The notes beneath the pieces are model-generated. The model was given only the letters and a program-made list of their open reading frames with translations. It had not been told where the DNA came from and did not search any database. A program made the position numbers and the translations under genes. This document shows, piece by piece, positions 45,859-54,838 of a DNA stretch of 64,000 bases. Every line of letters starts with the position of its first letter. Positions within the stretch are counted from its first letter, which is position 1. This DNA is from MPNP01 sp965221445 (lineage in GTDB: Bacteria; Pseudomonadota; Alphaproteobacteria; Rhodobacterales; Rhodobacteraceae), in NCBI GenBank assembly GCA_965221445.1, contig CBDCSF010000013.1:372001-436000 (forward strand), read 5' to 3'.

Positions 45859-45948
45859 GAAACTGAATAAAAATAGCATCGGGTATTATCTATATAATCA
45901 TATATATAAATAAATACCATATATTTATAAAAAAATATAATTTTTAAA
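45859..45948. promoter_or_regulatory. AT-rich gap inside the cluster with an ATACCAT motif
   Basis: The only sizeable AT-rich interval among the 3' genes, so an internal promoter is plausible. It contains ATACCAT at 45914-45920 followed by ATATTTAT. A related ATACCATAT (54752-54760) and its inverse ATGGTAT (54811-54817) occur before dctP, hinting at a common operator. Confidence 0.4.
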
Positions 45949-47139
45949 TCAAACTTCTATCCAACACCCCCCGTTCTGGTTTGACCTGACAGATGCCTCA
46001 ATGAATCTTACCCCTTCTGTACCTTCAAAAACTTTTGGATGATTTCCCCAACCATCAGGAATTTTCAAGCCGTCATTCCGGGCAGAAACTGCCATTGCAA
46101 ATTCCGTATAAAGGTTTGCCCAAGCTTCAATTATACCTTCAGGGAAACCACGACCGGTACGGACCAGGCGTTCGGTTTCCTTGCTTACACCATGACCGTG
46201 ACCTCGCGTTATGGTCTGGTCTGGTTTGCCAAAAAGATAGAGATTGAGTTGTTCAGAGTTTTCCAAATTCCACTCCACACCGCCTTTGGAACCAAAAATT
46301 CGCAAAAGCAATCCACCACGCTTCCCGGGAGCCAGCCGGGTTGCCATTAGCGTACCTGGAACTTTACCTTCAAAGCGTGTAAACATGAACACAGTGTCCT
46401 CAAGTTTTTTTGGTGTCCCACAAACATGGAATTCGGCTCTTAGGTCTGTCAACGCCATTCCGGAAACGAAACTGGCCAAATGGGCAGCATGGGTACCGAT
46501 ATCACCGACACAGCTCGTCTGTCCGGATATCTCCGGGTCCAACCTCCACTTAACGTGCGAATTTTCCGCCACATCCTCAGGAATCATCCAATCCTGTAGA
46601 AACTCAACATGAATCTGGTTTATCTTTCCAATACCACCCTTTGCCACGATTTCACGTGCCTGCCTGATTATCGGGAAACAAGACATGACATAACCAACTC
46701 CGAACACACAGCAACTTTTTTCTGTCAATTTCACCAGGCTTTGTGCCTCTTCAATACTGTTGGTCAGAGGCTTGTCACACAAGACGTTTATTCCTGCATC
46801 AAGAAATGCCTTGGCGGCAGGGTAATGCATATTGTTCGGGGTGGTGATCATTACGGCATCCACACCATCAGCGAGGGTGCTTTCGACCCTGGCCATCATC
46901 TCAAATGATGAATAGCTGCGTTCCTGGGGTATAAGCCACTCCCTACCTCGTTCCCGAGACCTTGAAGGATCTGAGGAAAGGGCACCTGCTACAATTTCCC
47001 ACAAACCAGTCATCCTGGCTGCCATGGCCTGTGTTTCCGATATTCTTCCTCCCCCTATTACACCCAGGCGTAAACGACGCTTAAGTTTGGGATAAGGACC
47101 ACTGAAATCAATCTCTTCAGGTAGTAATTTTTCAGTCAT
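45949..47139 (-). CDS. Gfo/Idh/MocA-family oxidoreductase
   Basis: 396 residues. NAD(P)-binding LRLGVIGGGRISETQA, VMITTPNNMHYPAAKAFLDAGINVLCDKPL (catalytic-region Lys) and the GDIGTHAAHLASFVSG segment are typical of inositol/glucose-fructose-type dehydrogenases. One of three such enzymes in the cluster; the substrates may be successive or alternative polyols or sugar acids. Starts one base after the unknown 221-residue gene. Confidence 0.88.
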   Translation of the reverse strand: MTEKLLPEEIDFSGPYPKLKRRLRLGVIGGGRISETQAMAARMTGLWEIVAGALSSDPSRSRERGREWLIPQERSYSSFEMMARVESTLADGVDAVMITTPNNMHYPAAKAFLDAGINVLCDKPLTNSIEEAQSLVKLTEKSCCVFGVGYVMSCFPIIRQAREIVAKGGIGKINQIHVEFLQDWMIPEDVAENSHVKWRLDPEISGQTSCVGDIGTHAAHLASFVSGMALTDLRAEFHVCGTPKKLEDTVFMFTRFEGKVPGTLMATRLAPGKRGGLLLRIFGSKGGVEWNLENSEQLNLYLFGKPDQTITRGHGHGVSKETERLVRTGRGFPEGIIEAWANLYTEFAMAVSARNDGLKIPDGWGNHPKVFEGTEGVRFIEASVRSNQNGGCWIEV

Positions 47140-47140
47140 C

Positions 47141-47806
47141 TCAATCTCCTAATTCTGGAATGTCAGAACCTTCCGGCAGTATTTCCACGGCCAGAAAAAT
47201 TCCCTCAGAAATGGTTTCGTACTGATGCCAGGGATAGTTTCCTGATGAATCATACATTGGCCTGTGGGTGTTACCAGGAGCCATCAGTTCTTCCATATAA
47301 ACCGTCGACGGTGAGCATTCCCTACATTGTTGCATCTTTCCGTAACCAACAATCTGTGTATGAACCTCACGAAATCCAGGCACTGGACAAAAGGGATGTT
47401 CCTTATGTAAACCGACATTCAGGGGTACCGATGCCGAGTGATAAAATGTAAGACCAAGATTACCAACAAAAACCTTGGACGACATATAATGTTCCACTCC
47501 TTTCAGTCTCTTCTCGCCACGTACCCTGTATGCAGTTGGCCAAGTCTGGCGGATTGCTTCACAAAGACTCTTGTCACTCTCATGAGTGTCAAACCGGTCG
47601 ACGAGAATGGTACGATCAACATCATGCATGGTGATGTTGGTCAAGATAGCCGACTGCAAGTGATCAAGGTGCTGATTTTCGACCCGCACCGGTTTTGCCG
47701 AAACATTCAGGACTATGGTAGGGCGCGTAACTTCCAGTGTTTTTTTGCTGCTCACATGTCGTAACCCCAGGAAGGGTTCTGCAATTTCAATGTGCTTGAT
47801 AGGCAT
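47141..47806 (-). CDS. Unrecognised cluster protein, possibly cupin-like
   Basis: 221 residues, soluble, no signal peptide or membrane helix. I do not recognise the family. The second half has HKEHPFCPVPGFREVHTQI, a small Cys pair (QCREC) and MAPGNTHRPMYDSSGNYPWHQYETISEGIFLAVEI, a pattern of His and Gly-Asn-Tyr-Pro that recalls a cupin-type sugar-acid isomerase, but I cannot confirm it. It sits between two Gfo/Idh genes with gaps of one and six bases, so it is surely part of the same operon. Confidence 0.75.
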   Translation of the reverse strand: MPIKHIEIAEPFLGLRHVSSKKTLEVTRPTIVLNVSAKPVRVENQHLDHLQSAILTNITMHDVDRTILVDRFDTHESDKSLCEAIRQTWPTAYRVRGEKRLKGVEHYMSSKVFVGNLGLTFYHSASVPLNVGLHKEHPFCPVPGFREVHTQIVGYGKMQQCRECSPSTVYMEELMAPGNTHRPMYDSSGNYPWHQYETISEGIFLAVEILPEGSDIPELGD

Positions 47807-47812
47807 AAATGT

Positions 47813-48991
47813 TCAATCCAAAGACATAAGATTATTCTGGTTGAAGTTCTCAGGTAGGGGTTCTGGCCTCAGACAGGTGCTTTTGATTTTCTGGTATTTG
47901 CCTTCAAGGGTTGCCCGGTTGATCGCATCCATTACTTCGAAAACATGATATGCCAACTCACCGCTGGCACGTACAGGTCGGCCATCTCGTACCGCTATTG
48001 CCAGGTCCATCAGACCGATACCTCGACTGTCTCGGTTTATCCCATGGTTGCTTTCAATGATCTCCCACTCATCACGACCTCTGGGGGGAGGCTGATGTGG
48101 CCAACGTGTGGTCTCACGGGTTCGTAACCAGATTGGACCGTGGAAAATATTTGCACCATGTACCGGGTTTGGATCAGGAATTGTGATTACACCTTCCTCA
48201 CCATAAATTTCAAAACGGGGTGCCTCACTGTCCCAAACATCAAAGCTAATTGTCATGGAACCGATTACCCCGCAAGAAAATTCAAGCAGGCTCAGGGAAT
48301 GTGTATCAACCTCTACATTCATCCATTCTCCGAGACGAGGCCCATTCTCTATCTGTCGTCGATTGAAGGCTCTGTTGCCCATACCAGCAACGCGGGTTAT
48401 GGGGCCCATACAAAATACCATTGCCGTCAGGTAATAGGGCCCCAAATCCAGCAATGGTCCCCCACCTTTTCCATAATAAAAATCCGGGTTGGGGTGATGG
48501 CGTTCGGTACCATGTGTCCCGACGTGTGCCATGACACCTGTGGGACGACCAATAGCACCATCATCAATCAGGCGTCGTACGGTCTGCCAACGACAACCAA
48601 GAAAAGTATCGGGTGCATTCCCCAGTTTTAATCCTCTAGCTTTACTCAATTTGAGAAGTTCCTGACCATCCCTTAATTCAGTAACAAACGGTTTCTCAGC
48701 ATAGACATGTTTTCCGGCATTCAGTGCCCTCCGGGTAATATCGGCATGTGCGGTGGGAACAGTGAGGTTAAGGATACAGTCAATATTCTTGTCCTCAATA
48801 ACCTCCTCAACCGAGCATGCCCTTGCAATACCGTATTTCGCTGCTTTGGCATGACTCTCATTTATGTCCAGACTGGAACAAGACACAACTTCAATTCCTG
48901 GAACACCAGCCAAGGTTTGCAGGTATATGTCACTAATTCGGCCACATCCGATCAACCCGACCATGAAGTCCAAATCTGTACTATTTGTCAC
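47813..48991 (-). CDS. Gfo/Idh/MocA-family oxidoreductase
   Basis: About 392 residues from a GTG at 48991, which follows GAGG by about nine bases and overlaps the citryl-lyase-like stop by 11 bases; the open frame runs up to 49087. Motifs: MVGLIGCGRISDIYLQTL, LNLTVPTAHADITRRALNAGKHVYAEKP (active-site Lys in EKP), GGGPLLDLGPYYLTAMVFCMGP. Second of three family members here and distinct in sequence from the others. Confidence 0.87.
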   Translation of the reverse strand: MTNSTDLDFMVGLIGCGRISDIYLQTLAGVPGIEVVSCSSLDINESHAKAAKYGIARACSVEEVIEDKNIDCILNLTVPTAHADITRRALNAGKHVYAEKPFVTELRDGQELLKLSKARGLKLGNAPDTFLGCRWQTVRRLIDDGAIGRPTGVMAHVGTHGTERHHPNPDFYYGKGGGPLLDLGPYYLTAMVFCMGPITRVAGMGNRAFNRRQIENGPRLGEWMNVEVDTHSLSLLEFSCGVIGSMTISFDVWDSEAPRFEIYGEEGVITIPDPNPVHGANIFHGPIWLRTRETTRWPHQPPPRGRDEWEIIESNHGINRDSRGIGLMDLAIAVRDGRPVRASGELAYHVFEVMDAINRATLEGKYQKIKSTCLRPEPLPENFNQNNLMSLD

Positions 48992-49802
48992 TGTTTTTTG
49001 CCTCATATAAGGGAAGATATTTGGGGGGCATTGGACCTTTGTTGCGACCTCCCTGTTCCATCTGTTCCCAGGCATGTGCAAGTACACCTACCGACCGTGA
49101 CAGACAAAATAGTCCCCGTGATAGTGGGGGTGGAAATCCAAGCTCACAGAAGATTACGGCAGTTGCCCCATCAATGTTCATTGCAATGGGGCGACCTATT
49201 CGACGGTGAATTTCAGACTGCACGGCTTCACCGATATCAGCAAATAGGCCTGTGACTGTACCTTCTGATGCCGATTGCCGAACAATCTCCATCAATCTTG
49301 GGGCACGGGGGTCTACAGGCTTATGAAATCGATGACCAAAGCCGGGGACGATTTTCCCATGTTTATTCTGCCACTCGTCAAGACCGGTCACAATTGCCTC
49401 ATCAAGACAGGTTTGATTCTTAAACAACCCCGCAATCCGGTAAAAGAGCTCTGCACAAGATTCGCCTGCCCCTCCATGTATATCTCCCAACATGTTTACC
49501 GCCGTTGCCATGACATTATTCAAACCCACACCGCATGTTGCAGCCATCCGTGCGGCTGCGATAGAGGGGGCCTGCGGACCATGGTCAACCCCTGCAACAA
49601 GTGCAGCTTCAAGCAGGGCGGCCTGTTTGACATCAGGCAGTGAACCCCTCAGCATCATCCATATCATCTGGGAAAAACCAGCGTTACCGATCAAACTTTC
49701 GATTGGATGCCCGTGCAGAGCAATGTATCCAGGTTTCATATCAATTATTGAAGTTCGCCACCAGTCCCGGATATCCTCTTCTGCGGTTATTTTATCTTTC
49801 AT
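48981..49802 (-). CDS. Short citrate-synthase-fold enzyme, citryl-CoA lyase-like
   Basis: 273 residues, much shorter than citrate synthase (about 370-430). All three catalytic residues of the family can be placed: H109 in IHGGAGES, H157 in PGFGHRFH and D211 in NIDGATAVI. Stand-alone proteins of this size are described as citryl-CoA lyases or lyase-like. In a cluster with a CoA-acylating dehydrogenase it could cleave or condense an acyl-CoA with a keto acid; direction and substrate are inference. Confidence 0.83.
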   Translation of the reverse strand: MKDKITAEEDIRDWWRTSIIDMKPGYIALHGHPIESLIGNAGFSQMIWMMLRGSLPDVKQAALLEAALVAGVDHGPQAPSIAAARMAATCGVGLNNVMATAVNMLGDIHGGAGESCAELFYRIAGLFKNQTCLDEAIVTGLDEWQNKHGKIVPGFGHRFHKPVDPRAPRLMEIVRQSASEGTVTGLFADIGEAVQSEIHRRIGRPIAMNIDGATAVIFCELGFPPPLSRGLFCLSRSVGVLAHAWEQMEQGGRNKGPMPPKYLPLYEAKNSDK

Positions 49803-49968
49803 GCAGCAAATCCAATTCGTTTATACCAAGGCCATAAACCATTTGATGGTAACTATTGACCCGGGATATGAAGAGTAACCCCTTCTTGCCGCCCTCATCC
49901 GGGGAAGATTCCGAAACATTAATAAAAACATAAACCCTGGGAAGATTTTCGAACACTTTTTAACCTGG

Positions 49969-51840
49969 TCAATGACTGGTATTTGCAGGTGTTTTCTGTG
50001 CTGCCAGCCTTGCCGAAGCATTCCGTGCACCATAGCCTGAGTATCCCCCACATCTTTGCACGATCTCAAAGAAAAATCCCTGAAATATTGGACGACTGTA
50101 GATCTGGAAATACTCTCCCCTACCCTGTCGGTCATAAAGGATGTTACAGGTCTTCAAACGATCGACCAGCTTCTTGTCGAGACCAAACTGGGCTTGAATG
50201 TGATCATAGTAATTTGACGAGATTTCCAGCCGTCTGAAGTCACACTCATTCAATCGCCTGGAGGTTTCGAAAATATCGTCTGTCAGGAAGGCAATATGTT
50301 GAACACCTGCACCATAGCTGTCATTGAGAAACGAAGCCGCAAAGGTACGCCGACCCTCAACTCCGTTCAGGTTCAGCCGGACCTCGCCCTCGGGGCTTTC
50401 AATAGCCTGACTGTGAACTATTCCCGACGGATCGGCAACATCAAAAATTGAAGACTTGCTGGTTTCAAAGGTTGAAGTGTAATACAGCAGCCAACTCTGC
50501 ATTTCCTCATACCGCATGGTTTGTGACACATGATCAACCCGACGGATGCCTGCCGGTTGGATGGTACTGATGTTGGCTACCTCCTCAAATTCGATATCCC
50601 ATACCCGGTGGAGATTGGAATTCTCATCAATAAAATGTACAATATTACCACCAACTCCCCTTATGGCAGGAATATCCAGCTCACCACTGCCAACCGGTTG
50701 CGAAAACCGCGGAGTTCCCAACCCCCCTGCACGGTTTACTGTCTGTGCAGCATTGTCAACTCGAAGACCCAAATCACAGACAGTGGGACCATGTGCAACA
50801 AACGCTTCATGTGCATGACCCTTTTTTTCGGTATTCAATATGATGTTGACAGCACCCTGACGCCAGAGTTCAACCGATTTCGAAACATGCTTGCGTTCCA
50901 TCCTGAAACAGGAAGTGGATAGCAGTTCGATTAACTCTGTGGCACTGTTCCTATCAACCGCGAACTCAATAAATTCGATCCCCGAGGTATAGACACGGGG
51001 AGGAAGGTCAGGAATATCGAAATGGAGATCACTATTGTCACGTGAAACGGCATCCAGGAGGTTTACCAGTGAACGATATCCGTCTCGTGCCAGTTTACGA
51101 GTACCTGGTCGGGGGCTATCCTCGTTGGCAAGTGCAACAGACCATGCTTCGTCGTAACCATTACTGGCCAGTACCTTGACAAAACCTGTCAAATTCAAAA
51201 TTCCCTGTCCAGGTAGCAGGTCATTTACATTTCCCCATTTATTGACCTCAGGTCCAATTCTGTATGCATCCGACAATTGAACATGAAATATCCGGTCTGC
51301 TGGAATGTGATTCAGTTGGACAGGTTTGGTTCCATCTGCAAGTGATAAACAACTGTTCAGAGTCAATCCCAGATGTGGATTGTTGACATCCCTTACCAGT
51401 TTATGTGCGGTATTATCCGATTTTGTATATCCAGCCCACGGCAGGGCCTTGTAGGCCAGACGAATACCACGCTTCCGTGCTCGTTCTGCCGCCTCAGCAA
51501 GATCCTCCAATACTGTTGTCTCATCTTCCGGTATTGCATCGGAAGCATCAACCCCAAGCATTGTGATACCAAGTTCGGCCATGAGATCAAACTTGTACTC
51601 CAGCCTGTCAAAGGCCTGTGTCCTTCTTTTTCCAGTCCAGCCCTCCAGATTCTGGAATGTCTTTAAGAGGATGATATTGAGATTGAGGTCATCGGCTAGT
51701 GTACGCAACGTATCAGGCGAATAACGATACCCTGTAAAATCTGGTTCATGAAGTTCAAAACCGGTGAATCCTGCACTGGCAATATCCCTTAATTTCTCCC
51801 CGAGATCACCGGGTATTGAAGCGGTTGATATTGTGAGCAT
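49969..51840 (-). CDS. QuiC-like fusion: TIM barrel lacking metal ligands plus HPPD-like dioxygenase domain
   Basis: 623 residues from ATG at 51840; an in-frame upstream start at 51942 would overlap dctM. Overall it resembles the Pseudomonas 3-dehydroshikimate dehydratase QuiC1 (sugar-isomerase barrel, then vicinal-oxygen-chelate domains). In QuiC1 the metal is held by E134, D165, Q191 and E239. Here the equivalents, each offset by three, are K131, N162, Q188 and A236, so three acidic ligands are gone. The C-terminal half keeps an HPPD-type facial triad: H437 (RRVDHVS), H515 (VQHIAF), E592 (FFFEIVQR). It is therefore probably not a 3-dehydroshikimate dehydratase but may be an active Fe-dependent dioxygenase. 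Confidence 0.82.
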   Translation of the reverse strand: MLTISTASIPGDLGEKLRDIASAGFTGFELHEPDFTGYRYSPDTLRTLADDLNLNIILLKTFQNLEGWTGKRRTQAFDRLEYKFDLMAELGITMLGVDASDAIPEDETTVLEDLAEAAERARKRGIRLAYKALPWAGYTKSDNTAHKLVRDVNNPHLGLTLNSCLSLADGTKPVQLNHIPADRIFHVQLSDAYRIGPEVNKWGNVNDLLPGQGILNLTGFVKVLASNGYDEAWSVALANEDSPRPGTRKLARDGYRSLVNLLDAVSRDNSDLHFDIPDLPPRVYTSGIEFIEFAVDRNSATELIELLSTSCFRMERKHVSKSVELWRQGAVNIILNTEKKGHAHEAFVAHGPTVCDLGLRVDNAAQTVNRAGGLGTPRFSQPVGSGELDIPAIRGVGGNIVHFIDENSNLHRVWDIEFEEVANISTIQPAGIRRVDHVSQTMRYEEMQSWLLYYTSTFETSKSSIFDVADPSGIVHSQAIESPEGEVRLNLNGVEGRRTFAASFLNDSYGAGVQHIAFLTDDIFETSRRLNECDFRRLEISSNYYDHIQAQFGLDKKLVDRLKTCNILYDRQGRGEYFQIYSRPIFQGFFFEIVQRCGGYSGYGARNASARLAAQKTPANTSH

Positions 51841-51842
51841 TT

Positions 51843-53138
51843 TCAGCCCTGATAGCCGAAAACCCTCGGTAACCACAACACCAGATCCGGGACAAGTATC
51901 ATCAGGAGAAGGGCAAGAATCAGTACTGCAAGAAAGGCCCAAATTTCCCTGATAATTTCCCGTAGAGGTATATCCGATACCGCGTTAATTACAAAAAGCA
52001 ATATTCCGTATGGAGGTGTAATTAAACCAATCATTGAATTGACAACCACAAGGATACCGAAATGAACCAGATCAATTCCAAGGGCAACGCATGTTGGTAT
52101 GAAAAGCGGGACAATCACCAGAATTATCGTGGTCGCATCCAGCAGACACCCAAGAAAGAGAATAAGAAGGTTTACTGCAATCAGGAATACGATCGGGTGA
52201 ATATGGGCGTCTTCCAACATCAAGGAGATGGCCTGGGGTATCTGTTCCTGGATGACAATGAAATTTAGGATGAATGCACCCCCGATTACCACACCTACTG
52301 ATGCCGATGATCGTGCACTGTCTACAAATACCTGGTAAAGTCTTTTGGCAGATAATGCCCGGTAAAACAACCCGGCTAGAAACAGGGCATAGAATGCAGC
52401 CACAGCAGCGGCTTCGGTTGGTGTTGTAACACCCCCATAGATACCATAAAGCAAAATAGCCGGCATAAGGAGTGCAGGAAATGCATTCGCCGTCTTGAGA
52501 GGCAGTTCACGTAATGGAATCGGTTCTTCAAGAGCAAACTTGCGTTTACTTGCGATGTAGTAGTTCATGGCCATCAGGACAATTCCCATAATCAATCCTG
52601 GAAGGATTCCTGCAAGGAACAACGAACCGATTGAGGCCTTGGAGACAAGCGCATAAAGGACCATGGGAATCGAGGGGGGAATAATTGGTCCGATTGTAGC
52701 GGACGCGGCCGTAATGGCAGCTGCATAACCACGGCTGTAACGACCATCCCTAGTCATCATGCCGATAATAATCTTACCAATACCGGCGGCATCGGCAACT
52801 GCTGACCCAGACATACCAGAAAAAATCAACGAGGCAACAACGTTTACGTGCCCCAATCCGCCCCTGAATCGTCCCACTGCTGCTACGCAGAAACTCAAAA
52901 GACGATCCGTGATGGTACCGGCATTCATAATATTGGCGGCAACTATGAACAGTGGAACCGCCAGCAGAATTGTACTTTTGTAAAATCCCTGAAGTATCTT
53001 TTCACCTGCCAAAGCAACATCAAGCCCGGCAAAGCCCAGATATGCTATTGAGCCCAGTAGGATAGAATATCCGATGGGTGTTCCAATGCCCGCAAGTACG
53101 AACAGGGTTACAAGACAGATTAGAAGTTCAAAGCTCAT
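51843..53138 (-). CDS. dctM: TRAP transporter large permease (DctM)
   Basis: 431 residues, about 12 hydrophobic segments. GIGTPIGYSILLGSIAYLGF, SGMSGSAVADAAGIGKIIIGMMTRDGRYSRGYAAAITAASATIGPIIPPSI and the second-half GCLLDATTIILVIVPLF...GLITPPYGILLFV are diagnostic. ATG at 53138 (MSFELLICLV) chosen over a longer frame from 53186; it overlaps dctQ by 11 bases. Sodium-coupled uptake of a carboxylate- or sugar-acid-like substrate. Confidence 0.93.
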   Translation of the reverse strand: MSFELLICLVTLFVLAGIGTPIGYSILLGSIAYLGFAGLDVALAGEKILQGFYKSTILLAVPLFIVAANIMNAGTITDRLLSFCVAAVGRFRGGLGHVNVVASLIFSGMSGSAVADAAGIGKIIIGMMTRDGRYSRGYAAAITAASATIGPIIPPSIPMVLYALVSKASIGSLFLAGILPGLIMGIVLMAMNYYIASKRKFALEEPIPLRELPLKTANAFPALLMPAILLYGIYGGVTTPTEAAAVAAFYALFLAGLFYRALSAKRLYQVFVDSARSSASVGVVIGGAFILNFIVIQEQIPQAISLMLEDAHIHPIVFLIAVNLLILFLGCLLDATTIILVIVPLFIPTCVALGIDLVHFGILVVVNSMIGLITPPYGILLFVINAVSDIPLREIIREIWAFLAVLILALLLMILVPDLVLWLPRVFGYQG

Positions 53139-53682
53139 TTTTTTGGTCCCCCTCACCTTGATCACCTGCCTCAAGGACAAGCTCAAGTTCGGTCTTGGGT
53201 GGTCCTTTTTTCATTATGGTCAGGAATTGCCAAGCGTATCTGAAAATAAGGGCAATCATGAATACGGCGTAGATCGAAAAAACTTCACGCAATGGTATCT
53301 TGTTGCCTGTGAAAGGATTTCGTACGGTGGCGGTTTTACGGATCTTCATCCAGTCGATGTATTCCCACGTTGGCAGAAAGGAATAGATCATGAATACCAC
53401 AATCGCAGCTGCTGCAACCATTGACATGATCTGCCGCACTTTTCGTGGTGAAGACAGGTAAATGATATCAAACCGGACATGGTCCTGTTCTCTTACCACG
53501 AAGGCGCAACTGAAAAAAATTACCCACACCCACAGAATTCCAATAAATTCCAGTGTCCAACCAGCAGGTGTGAACAGGTATCGAAGGATAATCTGCAACA
53601 TGAATACGAGGAAGATTGCCGCCAGCATAGCGGCGGCAATCGCTTCAGTTAAACTAGAGAACCTTTTCGTAAATTTTTCCAA
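53128..53682 (-). CDS. dctQ: TRAP transporter small permease (DctQ)
   Basis: 184 residues with four hydrophobic segments (around 15-35, 45-65, 85-105 and 130-150). AGWTLEFIGILWVWVIFFSCAFVVREQDHVRFDII matches the DctQ pattern. A charged C-terminal tail of about 25 residues follows the last helix. Overlaps dctM. Confidence 0.88.
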   Translation of the reverse strand: MEKFTKRFSSLTEAIAAAMLAAIFLVFMLQIILRYLFTPAGWTLEFIGILWVWVIFFSCAFVVREQDHVRFDIIYLSSPRKVRQIMSMVAAAAIVVFMIYSFLPTWEYIDWMKIRKTATVRNPFTGNKIPLREVFSIYAVFMIALIFRYAWQFLTIMKKGPPKTELELVLEAGDQGEGDQKNEL

Positions 53683-53715
53683 TTTGGTTCACCTTTAATT
53701 TTAAAATACCCCTGA

Positions 53716-54711
53716 TCAATTGCCAAGAGCGTTGATTGCATCAAGAACACCATCCGGCCAGGATTCAGCGAATTCCGAATCAAGATACTGTGCCTGAACA
53801 TGGCTGCGGAATGCCTCAAGATCAGGTTCGTAAACATCCAAACCCTGCTCTTCAAGGAATGAAACAAGACTGGCTTCAAGATCCAACTGTTTGTTCCTGC
53901 CACTTTCAGCAGCTGCATCAGCTGCCTTTTGCATGGTGGCTTGCTGTTCTGGTGTAAGATTGTCCCAGAATTCCTTGGAAATTGCAATATAGTTGAGGTC
54001 AACCAGATGTGATGTCAGAATAATCTGTTTGGTTACCTCGTAGAACTTGGCATCCACAACCGTTGGCAATGGGTTGTCCTGCCCATCAACTGCTCCAGTG
54101 GAAAGGGCGGTATAGACTTCTGAAAAAGCCATTGGAGTCGGTGCAGCACCAAGCGCCTTACCCAAAAATTGCCAGGCATCCGTACCAGGCATACGCAGGT
54201 TTACACCAGCCAGGTCAGCAGGTGTCATTACAGTCAAGTCGTCCTTGCTGTGGCGAAGGTTTACCTGACGACGTCCGAGATACATCACCGACAGCAACTT
54301 GACACCCAGCTCGTCTTCGGTAGTTGCCTTGAACTGATCCATCAAGGGGGCATTGAACACCGCAACCTGATGAGCGGCATCCTGGTGGACATAGCCGGTA
54401 GCAAAGATGGAGAATTCAGGGAAAAATTGTGCCAGTTCCTGAGCTGAGGCGATAGACATTTCCAGGTTTCCCCTGGAAATAGCATCCAGTTCGGTACCCT
54501 GAGCAAAAATGGTGCTGTTGTAGCTTGGTTTAAAATCAATAAAATCCGCTACCATGGGAGCAAATACCTCCACCATTGCAACTGAGCGCTGATCTGTTTC
54601 CGATCCAGATGTGGCCATGCGTAATTCAATCTTGTCAGCAGCCCAACTGCTTCCGGCAAAAACGGTTACGGCAAGGGTAAGGATTACCTTGTGTATAAAG
54701 TTGGTTTTCAT
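53716..54711 (-). CDS. dctP: TRAP transporter periplasmic substrate-binding protein (DctP family)
   Basis: 331 residues from ATG at 54711, with GGAG seven bases upstream. The signal peptide ends in SSWA before ADKIELRM. Family landmarks: LRMPGTDAWQFLGKALGAAPTPMAFSEVYTALSTGAVDGQDNPLPTVVDAKFYEV, where the Arg and Asn-Pro typically contact the ligand carboxylate. Such proteins usually bind small organic acids or sugar acids. First gene of the transport trio. Confidence 0.92.
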   Translation of the reverse strand: MKTNFIHKVILTLAVTVFAGSSWAADKIELRMATSGSETDQRSVAMVEVFAPMVADFIDFKPSYNSTIFAQGTELDAISRGNLEMSIASAQELAQFFPEFSIFATGYVHQDAAHQVAVFNAPLMDQFKATTEDELGVKLLSVMYLGRRQVNLRHSKDDLTVMTPADLAGVNLRMPGTDAWQFLGKALGAAPTPMAFSEVYTALSTGAVDGQDNPLPTVVDAKFYEVTKQIILTSHLVDLNYIAISKEFWDNLTPEQQATMQKAADAAAESGRNKQLDLEASLVSFLEEQGLDVYEPDLEAFRSHVQAQYLDSEFAESWPDGVLDAINALGN

Positions 54712-54838
54712 AATCAATCTCCGTAAAATAAATTATTACACAGATTGATTTATACCATATAAAATATTTATTGCAATATTTTTATTAAAATATCTGATAT
54801 AATGACAAAAATGGTATAAAATTGTTCGATTTGAACTT
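54712..54838. promoter_or_regulatory. Upstream region of the TRAP genes with ATACCATAT / ATGGTAT elements
   Basis: ATACCATAT at 54752-54760 and ATGGTAT at 54811-54817 are inverted relative to each other, in a very AT-rich stretch before dctP. With the similar site at 45914, these are the best candidates for the GntR-FCD operator. Confidence 0.42.

Noticed and set aside
48707..49255. Long plus-strand open frame opposite the Gfo/Idh and citryl-lyase-like genes
   Set aside because: It is antisense to two well-supported genes, its composition is unprotein-like, and it runs across their junction.
49969..51840. Calling this gene quiC (3-dehydroshikimate dehydratase)
   Set aside because: Three of the four metal ligands needed for that reaction are replaced, so the symbol would assert an activity the sequence argues against.
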